A stretch of DNA of 64,000 bases from Microlunatus elymi (GTDB lineage: Bacteria; Actinomycetota; Actinomycetes; Propionibacteriales; Propionibacteriaceae): positions 620,001 through 684,000 of the forward strand of contig NZ_CP041692.1 of the NCBI RefSeq assembly GCF_007362775.1, in the 5' to 3' direction. The stretch's first letter is position 1; each line of letters begins with the position of its first letter. The notes beneath the pieces are model-generated. The model had not been told where the DNA came from and made no database searches. It saw only the letters and a program-made list of their open reading frames with translations. Positions 25,074 to 33,517 of this stretch are shown one piece after another. Position numbers and translations under genes: made by a program.

Positions 25074-25119
25074 TTGAAGAATCCGCGTCCGACTGTTAGC
25101 GTCAAACTCCAACAGTCGG
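25074..25119 (+). promoter_or_regulatory. Promoter with overlapping TetR operator
   Basis: A -35 TTGAAG (25074-25079) and -10 TAGCGT (25097-25102) are spaced 17 bp. CCGACTGTT (25089-25097) and AACAGTCGG (25111-25119) form a perfect inverted repeat that covers the -10 region. Repressor binding would block transcription of the dikinase gene. Confidence 0.65.
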
Positions 25120-25143
25120 TGAAGTTTATTCGGGGAGGCCGGG

Positions 25144-27594
25144 ATGAGCGGCTACACAATTGATCTTCACGGGCGCGACGTGCCCGAGGACGAACGGCAG
25201 GACGGCGGCGCACCGTCCGCGCGGGACGTCGAGCTGATCGGCGGCAAGGGGCTCGGGCTGACGGCCCTGACCGCAGCCGGATTCCCGGTGCCGAACGGGT
25301 TCGTGATCACCACCGACGCCTACCGCGAGGTCGTCGCCGCGGCCGGACTCACCGCCGCCGATCCGGCGGAAATGCGGGCGCAGTTGCCGACGATCGCGAT
25401 CTCGGCTCCGATCACCGAGCAGATCCTGACCGGCTACGCCCGGCTCAAAGCCGCGGCCGTCGCGGTCCGTTCGTCTGCCACCGCCGAGGATCTGGCCGGT
25501 GCCTCGTTCGCCGGACAGTACGACAGTTATCTGTCGCTGTCGACCGGCCAGGAGGTGCTTGACGCCGTACGCAACTGTTGGGCGTCGTTGTGGACGCCGC
25601 GCGCCGTCGACTATCGAGCGCAGCACGGCGCCGACGACCGGCGGTTGGCGATGGCGGTGGTGGTGCAGGCGATGGTTCCGGCGCAGTGGGCGGGGGTGCT
25701 GTTCACCGCCGATCCGGTGTCCGGCCGCCGCGACCGGATCGTGCTGGAGGCCGTTGCCGGACTGGGGGAGGCGCTGGTCAGCGGCACCGCGACGGGCGAA
25801 CATGTCGATCTCGACAAGACCACCCTGGCGGTACGAGGTGAGCCCGGCCCGGGTGCCGCGGTGGTCCGGGAGCTGGCCGAGCTCGGTCTACGGGTCGAGC
25901 AGGAGTTCGGCGGGCCGCAGGACCTCGAGTGGGCCTACGCCGACGGCAAGATCTGGCTGCTGCAGGCGCGTCCGCTGACGGCGCTACGCGCCGAGCCTGC
26001 TTCCGGGAGGTCATCGCGCAGGCGGGGCCGACGGGATCGGCAATCCCGGCCGAGCCCGTTCGCGGTGACCGCCGACCACATGCCCCAGCCTCCGTACCCG
26101 ATGGATCTGGCGCTGTTCGTCCGACCCGTGTTGCGTGCCGTACTCGGCGCGATCGCGTCCACCGGGCTGACCACCCCGCCGCTGGACGAGGTGCTGGTGG
26201 AGATCGACGACGGCGTGGTGCAGGTGATCCCGCCGAAGATCGGCTTCGACCGACGCGCACTGCTGGGCGTACCGGCCGCGCTGCCGAAGGTGGTCGGCTT
26301 GCTGCGCACCCGCACCGACGTCTGGCGGGCTCGCTCGGCCGAGACCTTGCTGCCGCTGGCCCGCCGACTCGACACCGAGGACCTCGATCGGCTGTCCGAC
26401 GCGGAGTTGCTGGATCGCGTCGGCGAGCTCTTCGGTACCGCCGGCCGGCTGTCACCGAGCCGTTTCGGAGCGGTACCGATCGGAGCCGCCGCCGAGCAGG
26501 TGGCCGCACTGCTGCTCCGCCCGCTGGTCGGCACGCCGCGGGCAAAGCGACTGCGGGCCGATCTGATGGCCGACCTCGACTGCGTCACCAGCCGCGCGAA
26601 CGCGGACCTGGCCCGGCTCACGAGGACCGTGCGCGACGCCCCTGAACTGCTTGCGGCCTATCGGGAGCGCGAGCCGGAGGAGTTGGGTGAGCGACTGGCC
26701 GGCTCAGAGTCCGGGCGCCAGCTGCTGCTGCAGGTCGACCGTTATCTGGCCGACTACGGCTATCGCGAGCTGGCGCTGCTCACGGTCGGGCAGCCGTCGC
26801 TGCGGGAGCGACCCGAGGTGGTGCACACGCTGATCAAGGGGCAGTTGGAGCGTGGTGACGACCAAGCTCCGCGCGATCGCGCGATCCGGGCCCGCGCCGA
26901 ACTGGCTGCCGAACCGGGGCTGATCGTCGGCGCGCTGCGGCCGGTGCTGGGCAAGCTGTTCGACACCGCCCGGGATCGGACTGCCTTTCGTGAGGACAGC
27001 GACTACCAGTTGGCGATGGTGCCGTCGGTCGCGCGTCGGCTGCTGCTGGAGCTCGGCCGGCGGATGGTTCGCCGCGGCGCGCTGGCGGACCCGAACGACA
27101 TCGCCTTCCTGGAGCCGGACGAACTCGACCTGCCGACCGACCGGACCCAGGAGTTGGTTGCCCGCCGCAAGCAGGCTCGGGAGGCGGCGCTGCCCGGCTA
27201 CTCGATCATCCCGGCCCATCTGCTGGGCTCGGCAGCCGCCGGACAGGTCCGGGGAACGCCGGCCAGCCCCGGCTCGTACGTCGGCATCGTGCGGGTGGTA
27301 CATGACGAGACGGAATTCGCCACCCTGAGGGCCGGCGAGGTGCTGGTCTGCCCGTACACCAATCCGTTGTGGACGCCGCTGTTCGGGTTGGCCGGCGCAG
27401 TGGTCGTCGACTCCGGCGGGGCCGCGTCGCACGCCGCGATCGTGGCCCGCGAGTACGGCATCCCGGCCGTGATGGGGACGCAGAACGCGACCCGTGAACT
27501 GATCGACGGCCAGCGGGTGCTGGTCGACGCCGACCGCGGCACGGTGACCACGGTCGGATCCTCGAGGACCACCCGTACGCCGGTCGGCCGCTGA
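25144..27594 (+). CDS. Rifampin-phosphotransferase-like dikinase (PPDK-type ATP-binding plus swivelling His domain)
   Basis: An 816-residue protein. Residues 30-280 are the PEP synthase/PPDK ATP-binding domain (IGGKGLGLTALTAAGFPVPN; VAVRSSATAEDLAGASFAGQ; ending LLQARPLTAL). A helical middle follows. The C-terminal swivelling domain carries the phosphorylated histidine (His763 in GGAASHAAIVARE). The PEP/pyruvate barrel of true PEP synthase is missing, which is the layout of Rph, the enzyme that phosphorylates rifampin with ATP. GGGGAGG lies 5 nt before the ATG. Rifampin as substrate is not proven. Confidence 0.8.
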   Translation: MSGYTIDLHGRDVPEDERQDGGAPSARDVELIGGKGLGLTALTAAGFPVPNGFVITTDAYREVVAAAGLTAADPAEMRAQLPTIAISAPITEQILTGYARLKAAAVAVRSSATAEDLAGASFAGQYDSYLSLSTGQEVLDAVRNCWASLWTPRAVDYRAQHGADDRRLAMAVVVQAMVPAQWAGVLFTADPVSGRRDRIVLEAVAGLGEALVSGTATGEHVDLDKTTLAVRGEPGPGAAVVRELAELGLRVEQEFGGPQDLEWAYADGKIWLLQARPLTALRAEPASGRSSRRRGRRDRQSRPSPFAVTADHMPQPPYPMDLALFVRPVLRAVLGAIASTGLTTPPLDEVLVEIDDGVVQVIPPKIGFDRRALLGVPAALPKVVGLLRTRTDVWRARSAETLLPLARRLDTEDLDRLSDAELLDRVGELFGTAGRLSPSRFGAVPIGAAAEQVAALLLRPLVGTPRAKRLRADLMADLDCVTSRANADLARLTRTVRDAPELLAAYREREPEELGERLAGSESGRQLLLQVDRYLADYGYRELALLTVGQPSLRERPEVVHTLIKGQLERGDDQAPRDRAIRARAELAAEPGLIVGALRPVLGKLFDTARDRTAFREDSDYQLAMVPSVARRLLLELGRRMVRRGALADPNDIAFLEPDELDLPTDRTQELVARRKQAREAALPGYSIIPAHLLGSAAAGQVRGTPASPGSYVGIVRVVHDETEFATLRAGEVLVCPYTNPLWTPLFGLAGAVVVDSGGAASHAAIVAREYGIPAVMGTQNATRELIDGQRVLVDADRGTVTTVGSSRTTRTPVGR

Positions 27595-27625
27595 GTCGCG
27601 GAACTCGGTTCAGACACGAAAAGGC

Positions 27626-27651
27626 GGCCCTCGGCGACGCTGCCGAGGGCC
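27626..27651. terminator. Bidirectional hairpin terminator between the dikinase and pckG
   Basis: GGCCCTCGGC (27626-27635) and GCCGAGGGCC (27642-27651) form a perfect 10-bp stem with a 6-nt loop between two converging genes. No U-tract follows on the plus strand, while AAAA precedes it, giving a short U-run for the minus-strand transcript. Confidence 0.7.
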
Positions 27652-27720
27652 TGTGCATGTGTGGTCGACGGTGACCACACATAGCCGATCATCGACATTG
27701 ATGATCAAGTTCTGCTGCTG

Positions 27721-29661
27721 TTAGCCAGAGAGTTTCTGCTTGAGAGCCTCAAGCTCTGTGGAAAGTCCTGCCGGCAGCTTTGGGCCGATCTTGCCAAACC
27801 ATTCCTCGATCAGCGGAATCTCGGCCCGCCACTCCTCCGGGTCGACCCGGCAGGCTGCGGTCAGGTCGTCCTCGGTCACCGCAAGGCCGGCGACGTCGAG
27901 CGAATCGGCGGTGGGCGTGTAGCCGATCGGGGTCTTCTCGGCCGCCGCCGTGTGGTCGATCCGCTCGGCGATCCACTTCAGCACCCGGCTGTTCTCGCCG
28001 AAGCCCGGCCACAGGAAGCCGCCGTCCTCACCGCGCCGGAACCAGTTGACGTAGAAGATCTTGGGCAGCTTGTCCTGCTCGTGCCGCTCGCCCAGTCGGA
28101 GCCAGTGCGCCAGGTAGTCGCCGACGTGGTAGCCGATGAACGGCAGCATCGCCATCGGGTCGCGGCGCACCACACCGACCTTGCCGGTGGCCGCAGCGGT
28201 CGTCTCGCTGGACAGGGTGGCGCCGAAGAACACCCCGTGCGTCCAGTCCCGGGATTGGGTGACCAGTGGCATGGTGTCGCGCCGTCGGCCGCCGAACAGA
28301 ATCGCGTCGATCGGTACGCCGGTCGGTGAGTCGTACTCCGGTGCCAGGATCGGCGTCTGCTTGATCGGCGTACAGAACCGGCTGTTGGGATGGGCGGCGG
28401 GCTCGATCTTGTCGCCATCTGGAACGGGCAGAGTGGGTCCTGATCCTGTCGAAGGACCCGTCTCGGGCGTCCAGCTGCGGCCCTTCCAGTCGGTCAGATG
28501 TGCCGGCGGCGTCTCGGTGGCACCCTCCCACCAGACGTCGCCGTGGTCGGTCAGTGCGACGTTGGTGAACAGCGAGTTGCCCCGGTTCATCGCCTGCATC
28601 GCGTTCGGGTTGGTGTGCCAGCCGGTGCCCGGCGCGACGCCGAAGAATCCGTACTCTGGATTGACCGCCCACAGCCGCCCGTCGTCACCGAATCGCATCC
28701 AGGCGATGTCGTCGCCCAGCGTCTCGGCCCTCCACCCCGGCACGGTCGGGTTGATCAAGGCCAGATTGGTTTTCCCGCATGCACTCGGGAACGCGGCGGC
28801 GATGTGATAGACCCGGCCCTGCGGCGAGGTCAGCTTCAAGATCAACATGTGTTCGGCCAGCCAACCCTCGTCGCGAGCGATCGCGCTGGCGATCCGCAAC
28901 GCGAAGCATTTCTTGCCCAGCAAGGAATTCCCACCGTAACCGGAGCCGTACGACCAGATCATCCGATCCTCGGGGAAGTGGCTGATGTACTTCTCCGTGT
29001 TGCACGGCCAGGGCACATCATGATCACCGGGCTGCAGCGGTGCGCCCACCGAATGCAGGCAGGGTACGAAGTCATGATCATGATCACGCGTCATCGCGGC
29101 CAGGATGTCGGAGCCCATCCGGGTCATGATCTTCATGCTCATCACCACGTAGGCGGAGTCGGTGATCTCCACGCCGAACATCGGCTTCTCGGCCTCCGGG
29201 CTCCCCATGCAGAACGGGATCACGTACATCGTCCGGCCGTGCATCGCACCACGGAAGCGGTCGGTCAAGATCGACTTCATCTCGTCCGGATGCATCCAGT
29301 TGTTGGTGGGCCCGGCATCGTCGGGAGACTTCGAGCAGATGAAGGTCCGGCCCTCGACCCGGGCGACGTCGTCGGGATCGGTCCGGGCATAGAACGAGTT
29401 GGGTTTGGCGCGCTCGTCCAGCCGGACCAGGGTGCCGGCCGCGATCAACTGCTCGGCGAGCCGATCCCACTCCTCCCGTGAGCCGTCACACCAGTGCACC
29501 GCCGCCGGTTCCGCCAATTCTGCGATCTCCTGCACCCAGGCGAGCAGTTCGGCGTGCCGGGTGGGAGACTCCGCCACCGGCGTCGGCGCGTCCGGCGCCG
29601 GGGCATCCCGCCTGGGGGCTGTGGTGGTCAGAGCGGCGTTGCGAGCGGTTACGGCAGTCAC
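27721..29661 (-). CDS. pckG: Phosphoenolpyruvate carboxykinase (GTP)
   Basis: Converts oxaloacetate and GTP to PEP, CO2 and GDP in gluconeogenesis. The GTG at 29661, with GGAG 5 nt upstream, gives 646 residues. Motifs include the P-loop with its reactive cysteine ([14 protein letters not shown]), [20 protein letters not shown] and HPNSRFCTP. Between WTPETG and HPNSRF there are about 17 extra residues compared with the family as I remember it. They include GPSTGSGPT, and the DNA there is a small palindromic repeat (28435-28459). The gene is otherwise standard chromosome and not part of either element. Confidence 0.93.
   Translation of the reverse strand: MTAVTARNAALTTTAPRRDAPAPDAPTPVAESPTRHAELLAWVQEIAELAEPAAVHWCDGSREEWDRLAEQLIAAGTLVRLDERAKPNSFYARTDPDDVARVEGRTFICSKSPDDAGPTNNWMHPDEMKSILTDRFRGAMHGRTMYVIPFCMGSPEAEKPMFGVEITDSAYVVMSMKIMTRMGSDILAAMTRDHDHDFVPCLHSVGAPLQPGDHDVPWPCNTEKYISHFPEDRMIWSYGSGYGGNSLLGKKCFALRIASAIARDEGWLAEHMLILKLTSPQGRVYHIAAAFPSACGKTNLALINPTVPGWRAETLGDDIAWMRFGDDGRLWAVNPEYGFFGVAPGTGWHTNPNAMQAMNRGNSLFTNVALTDHGDVWWEGATETPPAHLTDWKGRSWTPETGPSTGSGPTLPVPDGDKIEPAAHPNSRFCTPIKQTPILAPEYDSPTGVPIDAILFGGRRRDTMPLVTQSRDWTHGVFFGATLSSETTAAATGKVGVVRRDPMAMLPFIGYHVGDYLAHWLRLGERHEQDKLPKIFYVNWFRRGEDGGFLWPGFGENSRVLKWIAERIDHTAAAEKTPIGYTPTADSLDVAGLAVTEDDLTAACRVDPEEWRAEIPLIEEWFGKIGPKLPAGLSTELEALKQKLSG
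28435..28459. repeat. Small palindromic repeat inside pckG
   Basis: GGGTCC (28435-28440) and GGACCC (28454-28459) flank TGATCCTGTCGAA. It is read in frame as part of a glycine/serine-rich loop of the enzyme. Confidence 0.5.
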
Positions 29662-29904
29662 GCGATCTCCCTCGAGAGTAGAACCAGTAGCTCTGGTGGT
29701 CTGACGATAGTCCACCCATGCCACTGGTCTTATCCCGATCGGCCGACATGAATCAGGTGATCGGAAGTCCGGTGCTCAGGTAATCGCTTGCCTCGGCTGG
29801 CAGCCGGCCGGCGATATGAGGCAGATCACGAAGGACTGGCCTTACCAGTGGTCCTACTGGTCTGCTCGCAGACGGTCGGTCGGTGGCTGTCGCCCAACAT
29901 CCCC

Positions 29905-30064
29905 AAGTCGTGACAACACGAGTTCGGGCGGTCCGGTACGGCGTTCGGCAGCAGGAAGTCGTGACAACACGAGTTCGGGCGGTCCGGTACGGCGTTCGGC
30001 AGCAGGAAGTCGCGACAACACGAGTTCGGGCGGTCCGGTACGGCGTTCGGCAGCAAGAAGTCGC
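29905..30064. repeat. 51-bp minisatellite, three copies plus a partial fourth
   Basis: Units begin at 29905, 29956 and 30007 with AAGTCG(T/C)GACAACACGAG, and a partial unit begins at 30058. The copies are almost identical. The unit length is a multiple of three, so open frames run through it, but it lies between genes. The preceding 29662-29904 region holds the pckG upstream sequence and no gene. Confidence 0.85.
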
Positions 30065-30085
30065 GCTGCCCAACCTGGCGCAGGG

Positions 30086-30313
30086 TCAGTGGAACTGCGG
30101 GATGATCAGATAGAGCCCGAAGGCGATCATCATCCCGATCAAGATCAACAGGGTCCAGCCACCGACCGATGCTGGGCCGGATCGGCGGCCTTCCTCGCCG
30201 GCCAGCCTGGCGTCGGACAGCAGCCGGATCGCAAAGGCCAGCAGCAGGGCGAACACCGCGGTGGTTGCGATCGAGACGACGGCCACGATCAGCAGTGAAA
30301 GCCAGTCGATCAT
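30086..30313 (-). CDS. Small membrane protein coupled to the PiT transporter
   Basis: A 75-residue protein with two hydrophobic segments (about residues 5-28 and 52-70) and a short polar loop containing AGEEGRRSGPAS. Its ATG overlaps the transporter stop codon (ATGA), so the two are translated together. A role as a transporter accessory is likely by position only; PiT genes more often sit beside a PhoU-like DUF47 gene, which is absent here. Confidence 0.75.
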   Translation of the reverse strand: MIDWLSLLIVAVVSIATTAVFALLLAFAIRLLSDARLAGEEGRRSGPASVGGWTLLILIGMMIAFGLYLIIPQFH

Positions 30314-31728
30314 CGTTCCTCACCTGCCGTCGGCTCGTAGCTCTCGGTCCGGGCCGGTTCGGACGACCGCTCGGTCGCTCGTTGCTCGGCAGGGCGCTGT
30401 TCGGCAGAGCTCTGCTCGGCGGTCGCGCTCGCATGGGGCCGCTCGGAGCCGGAACCGGAGCCAATGCCGGCTTCGGCTACTTCGTCCGATGCCTCGGACC
30501 GCTGAAGACCCTCGGCTTCTCGGAGTACTGCTTCGGCCCGCAGCCGCTCCTTTTCGCGTCGCTTGGCTTCCTTGCGCTGCGCCTTGGCGATCTTGTTCGG
30601 CTTGGCGGCGTTCAGCACCAGCACGTCGGGGCTCTCGGTGACGTTGGTGCGATCGACCTGGTTGCGCCGGGAGGCGAGCCAGATGATCAGGCACGAGATG
30701 CCCAGCAGTGCCAGCAGGACGATGGTGCCGACCATGCCCTGATCGGCCAGCAGCGCGGCCAGCCCACCGACGATGGCGGCGGCCGGCAGAGTCAGCAGCC
30801 AGGCGTACACCATCCGCCGGGCGACGCCCCAGCGCACGTCGGCACCCTTCCGGCCGACGCCCGAGCCCATGATGCTGCCGGTCGACACGTGGGTCGTCGA
30901 CAGCCCGAAACCGAGGTGCGAGGACGCGAGGATGGTGGCCGTGGTGGCGGCGCCGGCGGCGGCGCCCTGCTCGGTGTCGATCTTGACGATGCCCTTGCCC
31001 ATCGTGCGCATGATCCGCCAGCCGCCGGAATAGGTGCCCAGTCCGATGGCCAGCCCGGCGGTGCCGATCACCCACCACTGCGGGCCGGTACCGGAGGCCT
31101 GCAGGCCGGCGGCGATCAACACCAGGGTGATCACGCCCATCGTCTTCTGCCCGTCGGAGGTGCCGTGCGCCAGCGCGACCATCGCTGCGGTGAAGGCCTG
31201 TGCCCTCCGGTAGCCGCGTTTGGTGTCCTTCTTCGCCACGTCGCGGGTTACCCGGTCGGCGATCTTGATCCCGGCGGCCGCGGCCAGGCCGGCCACCACC
31301 GGTGCCACGACGGCGGGCAGCAACATTTTGGAGACGACGACCGAGTAGTTCACCGAGGCCAGGCCGGCGCCGACGATGACGGCGCCGATCAGGCCGCCGA
31401 ACAGCGCGTGGGACGAGCTGGAGGGGAGCCCGAACAGCCAGGTGACCAGGTTCCAGACGATCGCGCCACAGAGTCCGGCCAGGACGATCTGAGGCGTCAC
31501 CAGACTGTCGTCGAAGAATCCACCGGAGATGGTCTTGGCGACTTCGGTGGAGAGCATCGCGCCGACGACGTTGAGCACGGCGGCCAGCAGTACGGCGATC
31601 CGTGGCGTCAGAGCGCCGGTCGCGATCGGTCCGGCCATCGCGTTGGCGCTGTCGTGGAAGCCGTTGGTGAAGTCGAAGATGAGAGCGACGACGATGACGC
31701 AGATCACCACGAACAGGGCAACTGTCAC
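30310..31728 (-). CDS. pit: PiT-family inorganic phosphate transporter
   Basis: A low-affinity phosphate permease of 472 residues from the GTG at 31728 (GAGG 5 nt upstream). The PiT signature DFTNGFHDSANAMAGPIATG sits near the N-terminus and its partner repeat around YRRAQAFTAAMVALAHGTSD lies in the second half. About ten membrane segments are visible. The last 110 residues are a charged, low-complexity tail rich in Glu, Arg and Ala. It ends in an ATGA overlap with the small membrane protein gene. Confidence 0.9.
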   Translation of the reverse strand: MTVALFVVICVIVVALIFDFTNGFHDSANAMAGPIATGALTPRIAVLLAAVLNVVGAMLSTEVAKTISGGFFDDSLVTPQIVLAGLCGAIVWNLVTWLFGLPSSSSHALFGGLIGAVIVGAGLASVNYSVVVSKMLLPAVVAPVVAGLAAAAGIKIADRVTRDVAKKDTKRGYRRAQAFTAAMVALAHGTSDGQKTMGVITLVLIAAGLQASGTGPQWWVIGTAGLAIGLGTYSGGWRIMRTMGKGIVKIDTEQGAAAGAATTATILASSHLGFGLSTTHVSTGSIMGSGVGRKGADVRWGVARRMVYAWLLTLPAAAIVGGLAALLADQGMVGTIVLLALLGISCLIIWLASRRNQVDRTNVTESPDVLVLNAAKPNKIAKAQRKEAKRREKERLRAEAVLREAEGLQRSEASDEVAEAGIGSGSGSERPHASATAEQSSAEQRPAEQRATERSSEPARTESYEPTAGEER

Positions 31729-31945
31729 GGTTTCCTCGCGACTTCTGGGCGATAGCTGTACGGCCGCGACACCGATGCAGCCGGTTGAACCGGCGCCGCT
31801 CGATGAACAATAAGTGACTGCGCCCCGGTACACCTATCTGAGCCGCCGCGCCACCTGTTTGACGGACACTGTCGGAACGCATTTGGGCGGATCGGGCCAC
31901 GACCGCTAAGCTGACTCGGCGTTGCCGGACTTGAGTCGGCAACCT

Positions 31946-32021
31946 GCGCCCGTGGCTCAACGGATAGAGCATCTGACTACGGATCAGAAGGTTGGGGGTT
32001 CGAATCCCTCCGGGCGCGCCA
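31946..32021 (+). tRNA. tRNA-Arg (ACG)
   Basis: The acceptor stem GCGCCCG/CGGGCGC, the D-arm GGCTCAACGGATAGAGC, the anticodon loop CTACGGA in the stem TCTGA/TCAGA, and the T-arm GGGGGTTCGAATCCCTC are all present, with CCA encoded. Its 3' 44 bp are the left attachment site of element 2, and the integrated element leaves the tRNA intact. Confidence 0.97.
31977..32020 (+). repeat. Left attachment core (attL) of element 2
   Basis: The 44-bp repeat begins CTACGGATCAGAAGG and ends CCGGGCGCGCC. It covers the anticodon loop to the acceptor stem of tRNA-Arg. The identical copy is at 61386-61429. Confidence 0.95.
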
Positions 32022-32088
32022 GCGACAAACCCGCCCTGACTAGGGCAATCACCTCCCCGCCGATCCTCGCAGCGAGCCTGATTTCTCA

Positions 32089-33276
32089 TCACGCACCGCC
32101 TTGGGAGCCAGACTGGGAGCCAACGGTCCCAAACAGGGCCGTACTCATCGCCTTCGACGCCTCACGTTTGTGCCCTTCGACCAGGTGTCCGTAGATGTCC
32201 TTCGTGATCGCGATGCTGGCGTGTCCGAGGACTTCTGAGACCACGTAGAGGTCGGTTCCCTGAGCCAACATGAGCGATGCGCCCGAGTGGCGAAGCTCGT
32301 GCGGATGCCAGTGCCCGAGTCCCGCCTTCGTCGTCAACCGGGCGAACACGTGGGAGAAGTTGTCCGGATCCAGCGGCGTCCCGATCTCGGTCGGGAAGAC
32401 GAGACCGTGGTCCTGCCAAGCTGCGCCCGCAGCGATCCGCTCCGCCGCCTGTCGACCGCGGTGTTGCTTCAGCAGTTCGACCAGTTCAGGCGTCAGGAAC
32501 AGCGTCCGGCGCGACCGCCGCGTCTTCAGCTCGCCAATCTCGAGCCGGGTCTTTCGCTTCGATTCTGTCCGATCTTTGACGCGTTTGACGCCGTGCGTCA
32601 CCCGAAGCGTCATCGCATCGGCATCGAACGCCGACCAGTGAAGGCCCAAAGCCTCGCCCCGGCGCAGCCCGAACGCCAGCATGATCGAGATCAGCGCGCG
32701 ATGTCGATGGGTCTTGATCGTGTCGAGCAGCTCCCGGGCCTGATCCACCGACATGGATCGTCCCTCGCCGGCATCCAGCCGCGGAGCGCCCGACAGTGCC
32801 GCCACGTTGCGGAGGATGACACCTTCCCGCTCCGCCTGGGTCAGCGCACGGCGCAGCACCGAACGCATGATGCGGATGCTGTTCGCGCTGTATCCCTGCT
32901 GCCGCTTCGACTGCCACAGTGCATCGACTTGGCTCACAATCAGCTTCCGAACGGGAATCCGACCCAGCCCCGGAACCAGGTGCAACCGCACCGTGTCCGC
33001 ATAGCTGTCGGCAGTCTTTGCCGACACTCGGCCATCCAGCGAGAGCACCCAGCGATCAAGGAATGCTCCGGTCGTCAGCCGATCACTTGGTGCAGATACT
33101 CCTGCGTCCAACTCGCGGCGCAGCTCGCGGAGTTTGCGAACCACCTCGGCCCTCGAACGACCGCTGACCTTCTTCCGAAGCCTGCGGCCATTCACGCCGT
33201 AGCCAAGATCAACAGCGCCCCGCCATCGATCACCGTCGCGGTACACGGAGTCCTCGCCAGAGCTCCGACGCGTCAT
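32089..33276 (-). CDS. int: Tyrosine recombinase integrase of element 2
   Basis: A 395-residue tyrosine integrase beside tRNA-Arg. The N-terminal AP2-like arm-binding domain (VYRDGDRWRGAVDLGYG) is followed by a core-binding domain and a catalytic domain with FGLRRGEALGL, HELRHSGASL and TKDIYGHLV (nucleophile Tyr). It starts in an ATGA overlap with xis. The last codons, encoding GSQSGSQ, contain the paired GGGAGCC repeats that are also found near the right end. It is related to the element 1 integrase but clearly divergent. Confidence 0.95.
   Translation of the reverse strand: MTRRSSGEDSVYRDGDRWRGAVDLGYGVNGRRLRKKVSGRSRAEVVRKLRELRRELDAGVSAPSDRLTTGAFLDRWVLSLDGRVSAKTADSYADTVRLHLVPGLGRIPVRKLIVSQVDALWQSKRQQGYSANSIRIMRSVLRRALTQAEREGVILRNVAALSGAPRLDAGEGRSMSVDQARELLDTIKTHRHRALISIMLAFGLRRGEALGLHWSAFDADAMTLRVTHGVKRVKDRTESKRKTRLEIGELKTRRSRRTLFLTPELVELLKQHRGRQAAERIAAGAAWQDHGLVFPTEIGTPLDPDNFSHVFARLTTKAGLGHWHPHELRHSGASLMLAQGTDLYVVSEVLGHASIAITKDIYGHLVEGHKREASKAMSTALFGTVGSQSGSQGGA
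32103..32121. repeat. Paired 7-bp repeat, putative integrase arm sites (left, element 2)
   Basis: GGGAGCC at 32103-32109 and 32115-32121, period 12 bp, 83 bp from the attachment core. It lies within the integrase 3' end. The counterpart is at 61260-61278. Confidence 0.6.
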
Positions 33277-33515
33277 GACGACTCCTGATGCCCCGAGACG
33301 AAGTCGTGCAACGCCTCCGTCGATATCCGGCGAGAGCCACCGATCTTCAAGGACCGGAGCTCTCCAAGCCGAATCAGCTCGTACACCTTGCTCCGGCCGA
33401 CGCGAAGCAACGCCGCCGCCTCCTCGGGCGTCACCAACAAAGCCAACCCATCGGGACCGGCACCACCTGCATCGCCGGTCGGCGCCGCAAACAGATCCAT
33501 ACTCGGAACACCCAT
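33273..33515 (-). CDS. xis: Excisionase-like helix-turn-helix protein
   Basis: About 80 residues. After a low-complexity N-terminus comes a MerR/excisionase helix-turn-helix (VTPEEAAALLRVGRSKVYEL, then RLGELRSLKIGGSRRISTEAL). It overlaps int as ATGA. The ATG at 33515 lies just after the rep stop codon, with AAAGGA upstream; a TTG two codons earlier is possible. The role is excision control, as for its counterpart in element 1. Confidence 0.85.
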   Translation of the reverse strand: MGVPSMDLFAAPTGDAGGAGPDGLALLVTPEEAAALLRVGRSKVYELIRLGELRSLKIGGSRRISTEALHDFVSGHQESS

Positions 33516-33517
33516 GA

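Noticed and set aside
29905-30064. CRISPR array
   Set aside because: The 51-bp units are directly adjacent without unique spacers, and no cas genes are nearby; it is a minisatellite.
30169-31755. Plus-strand 528-codon frame over the PiT transporter
   Set aside because: Its composition (Gly, His, Asp, Gln-rich) is typical of an antisense shadow of a GC-rich gene; the PiT frame has clear motifs.
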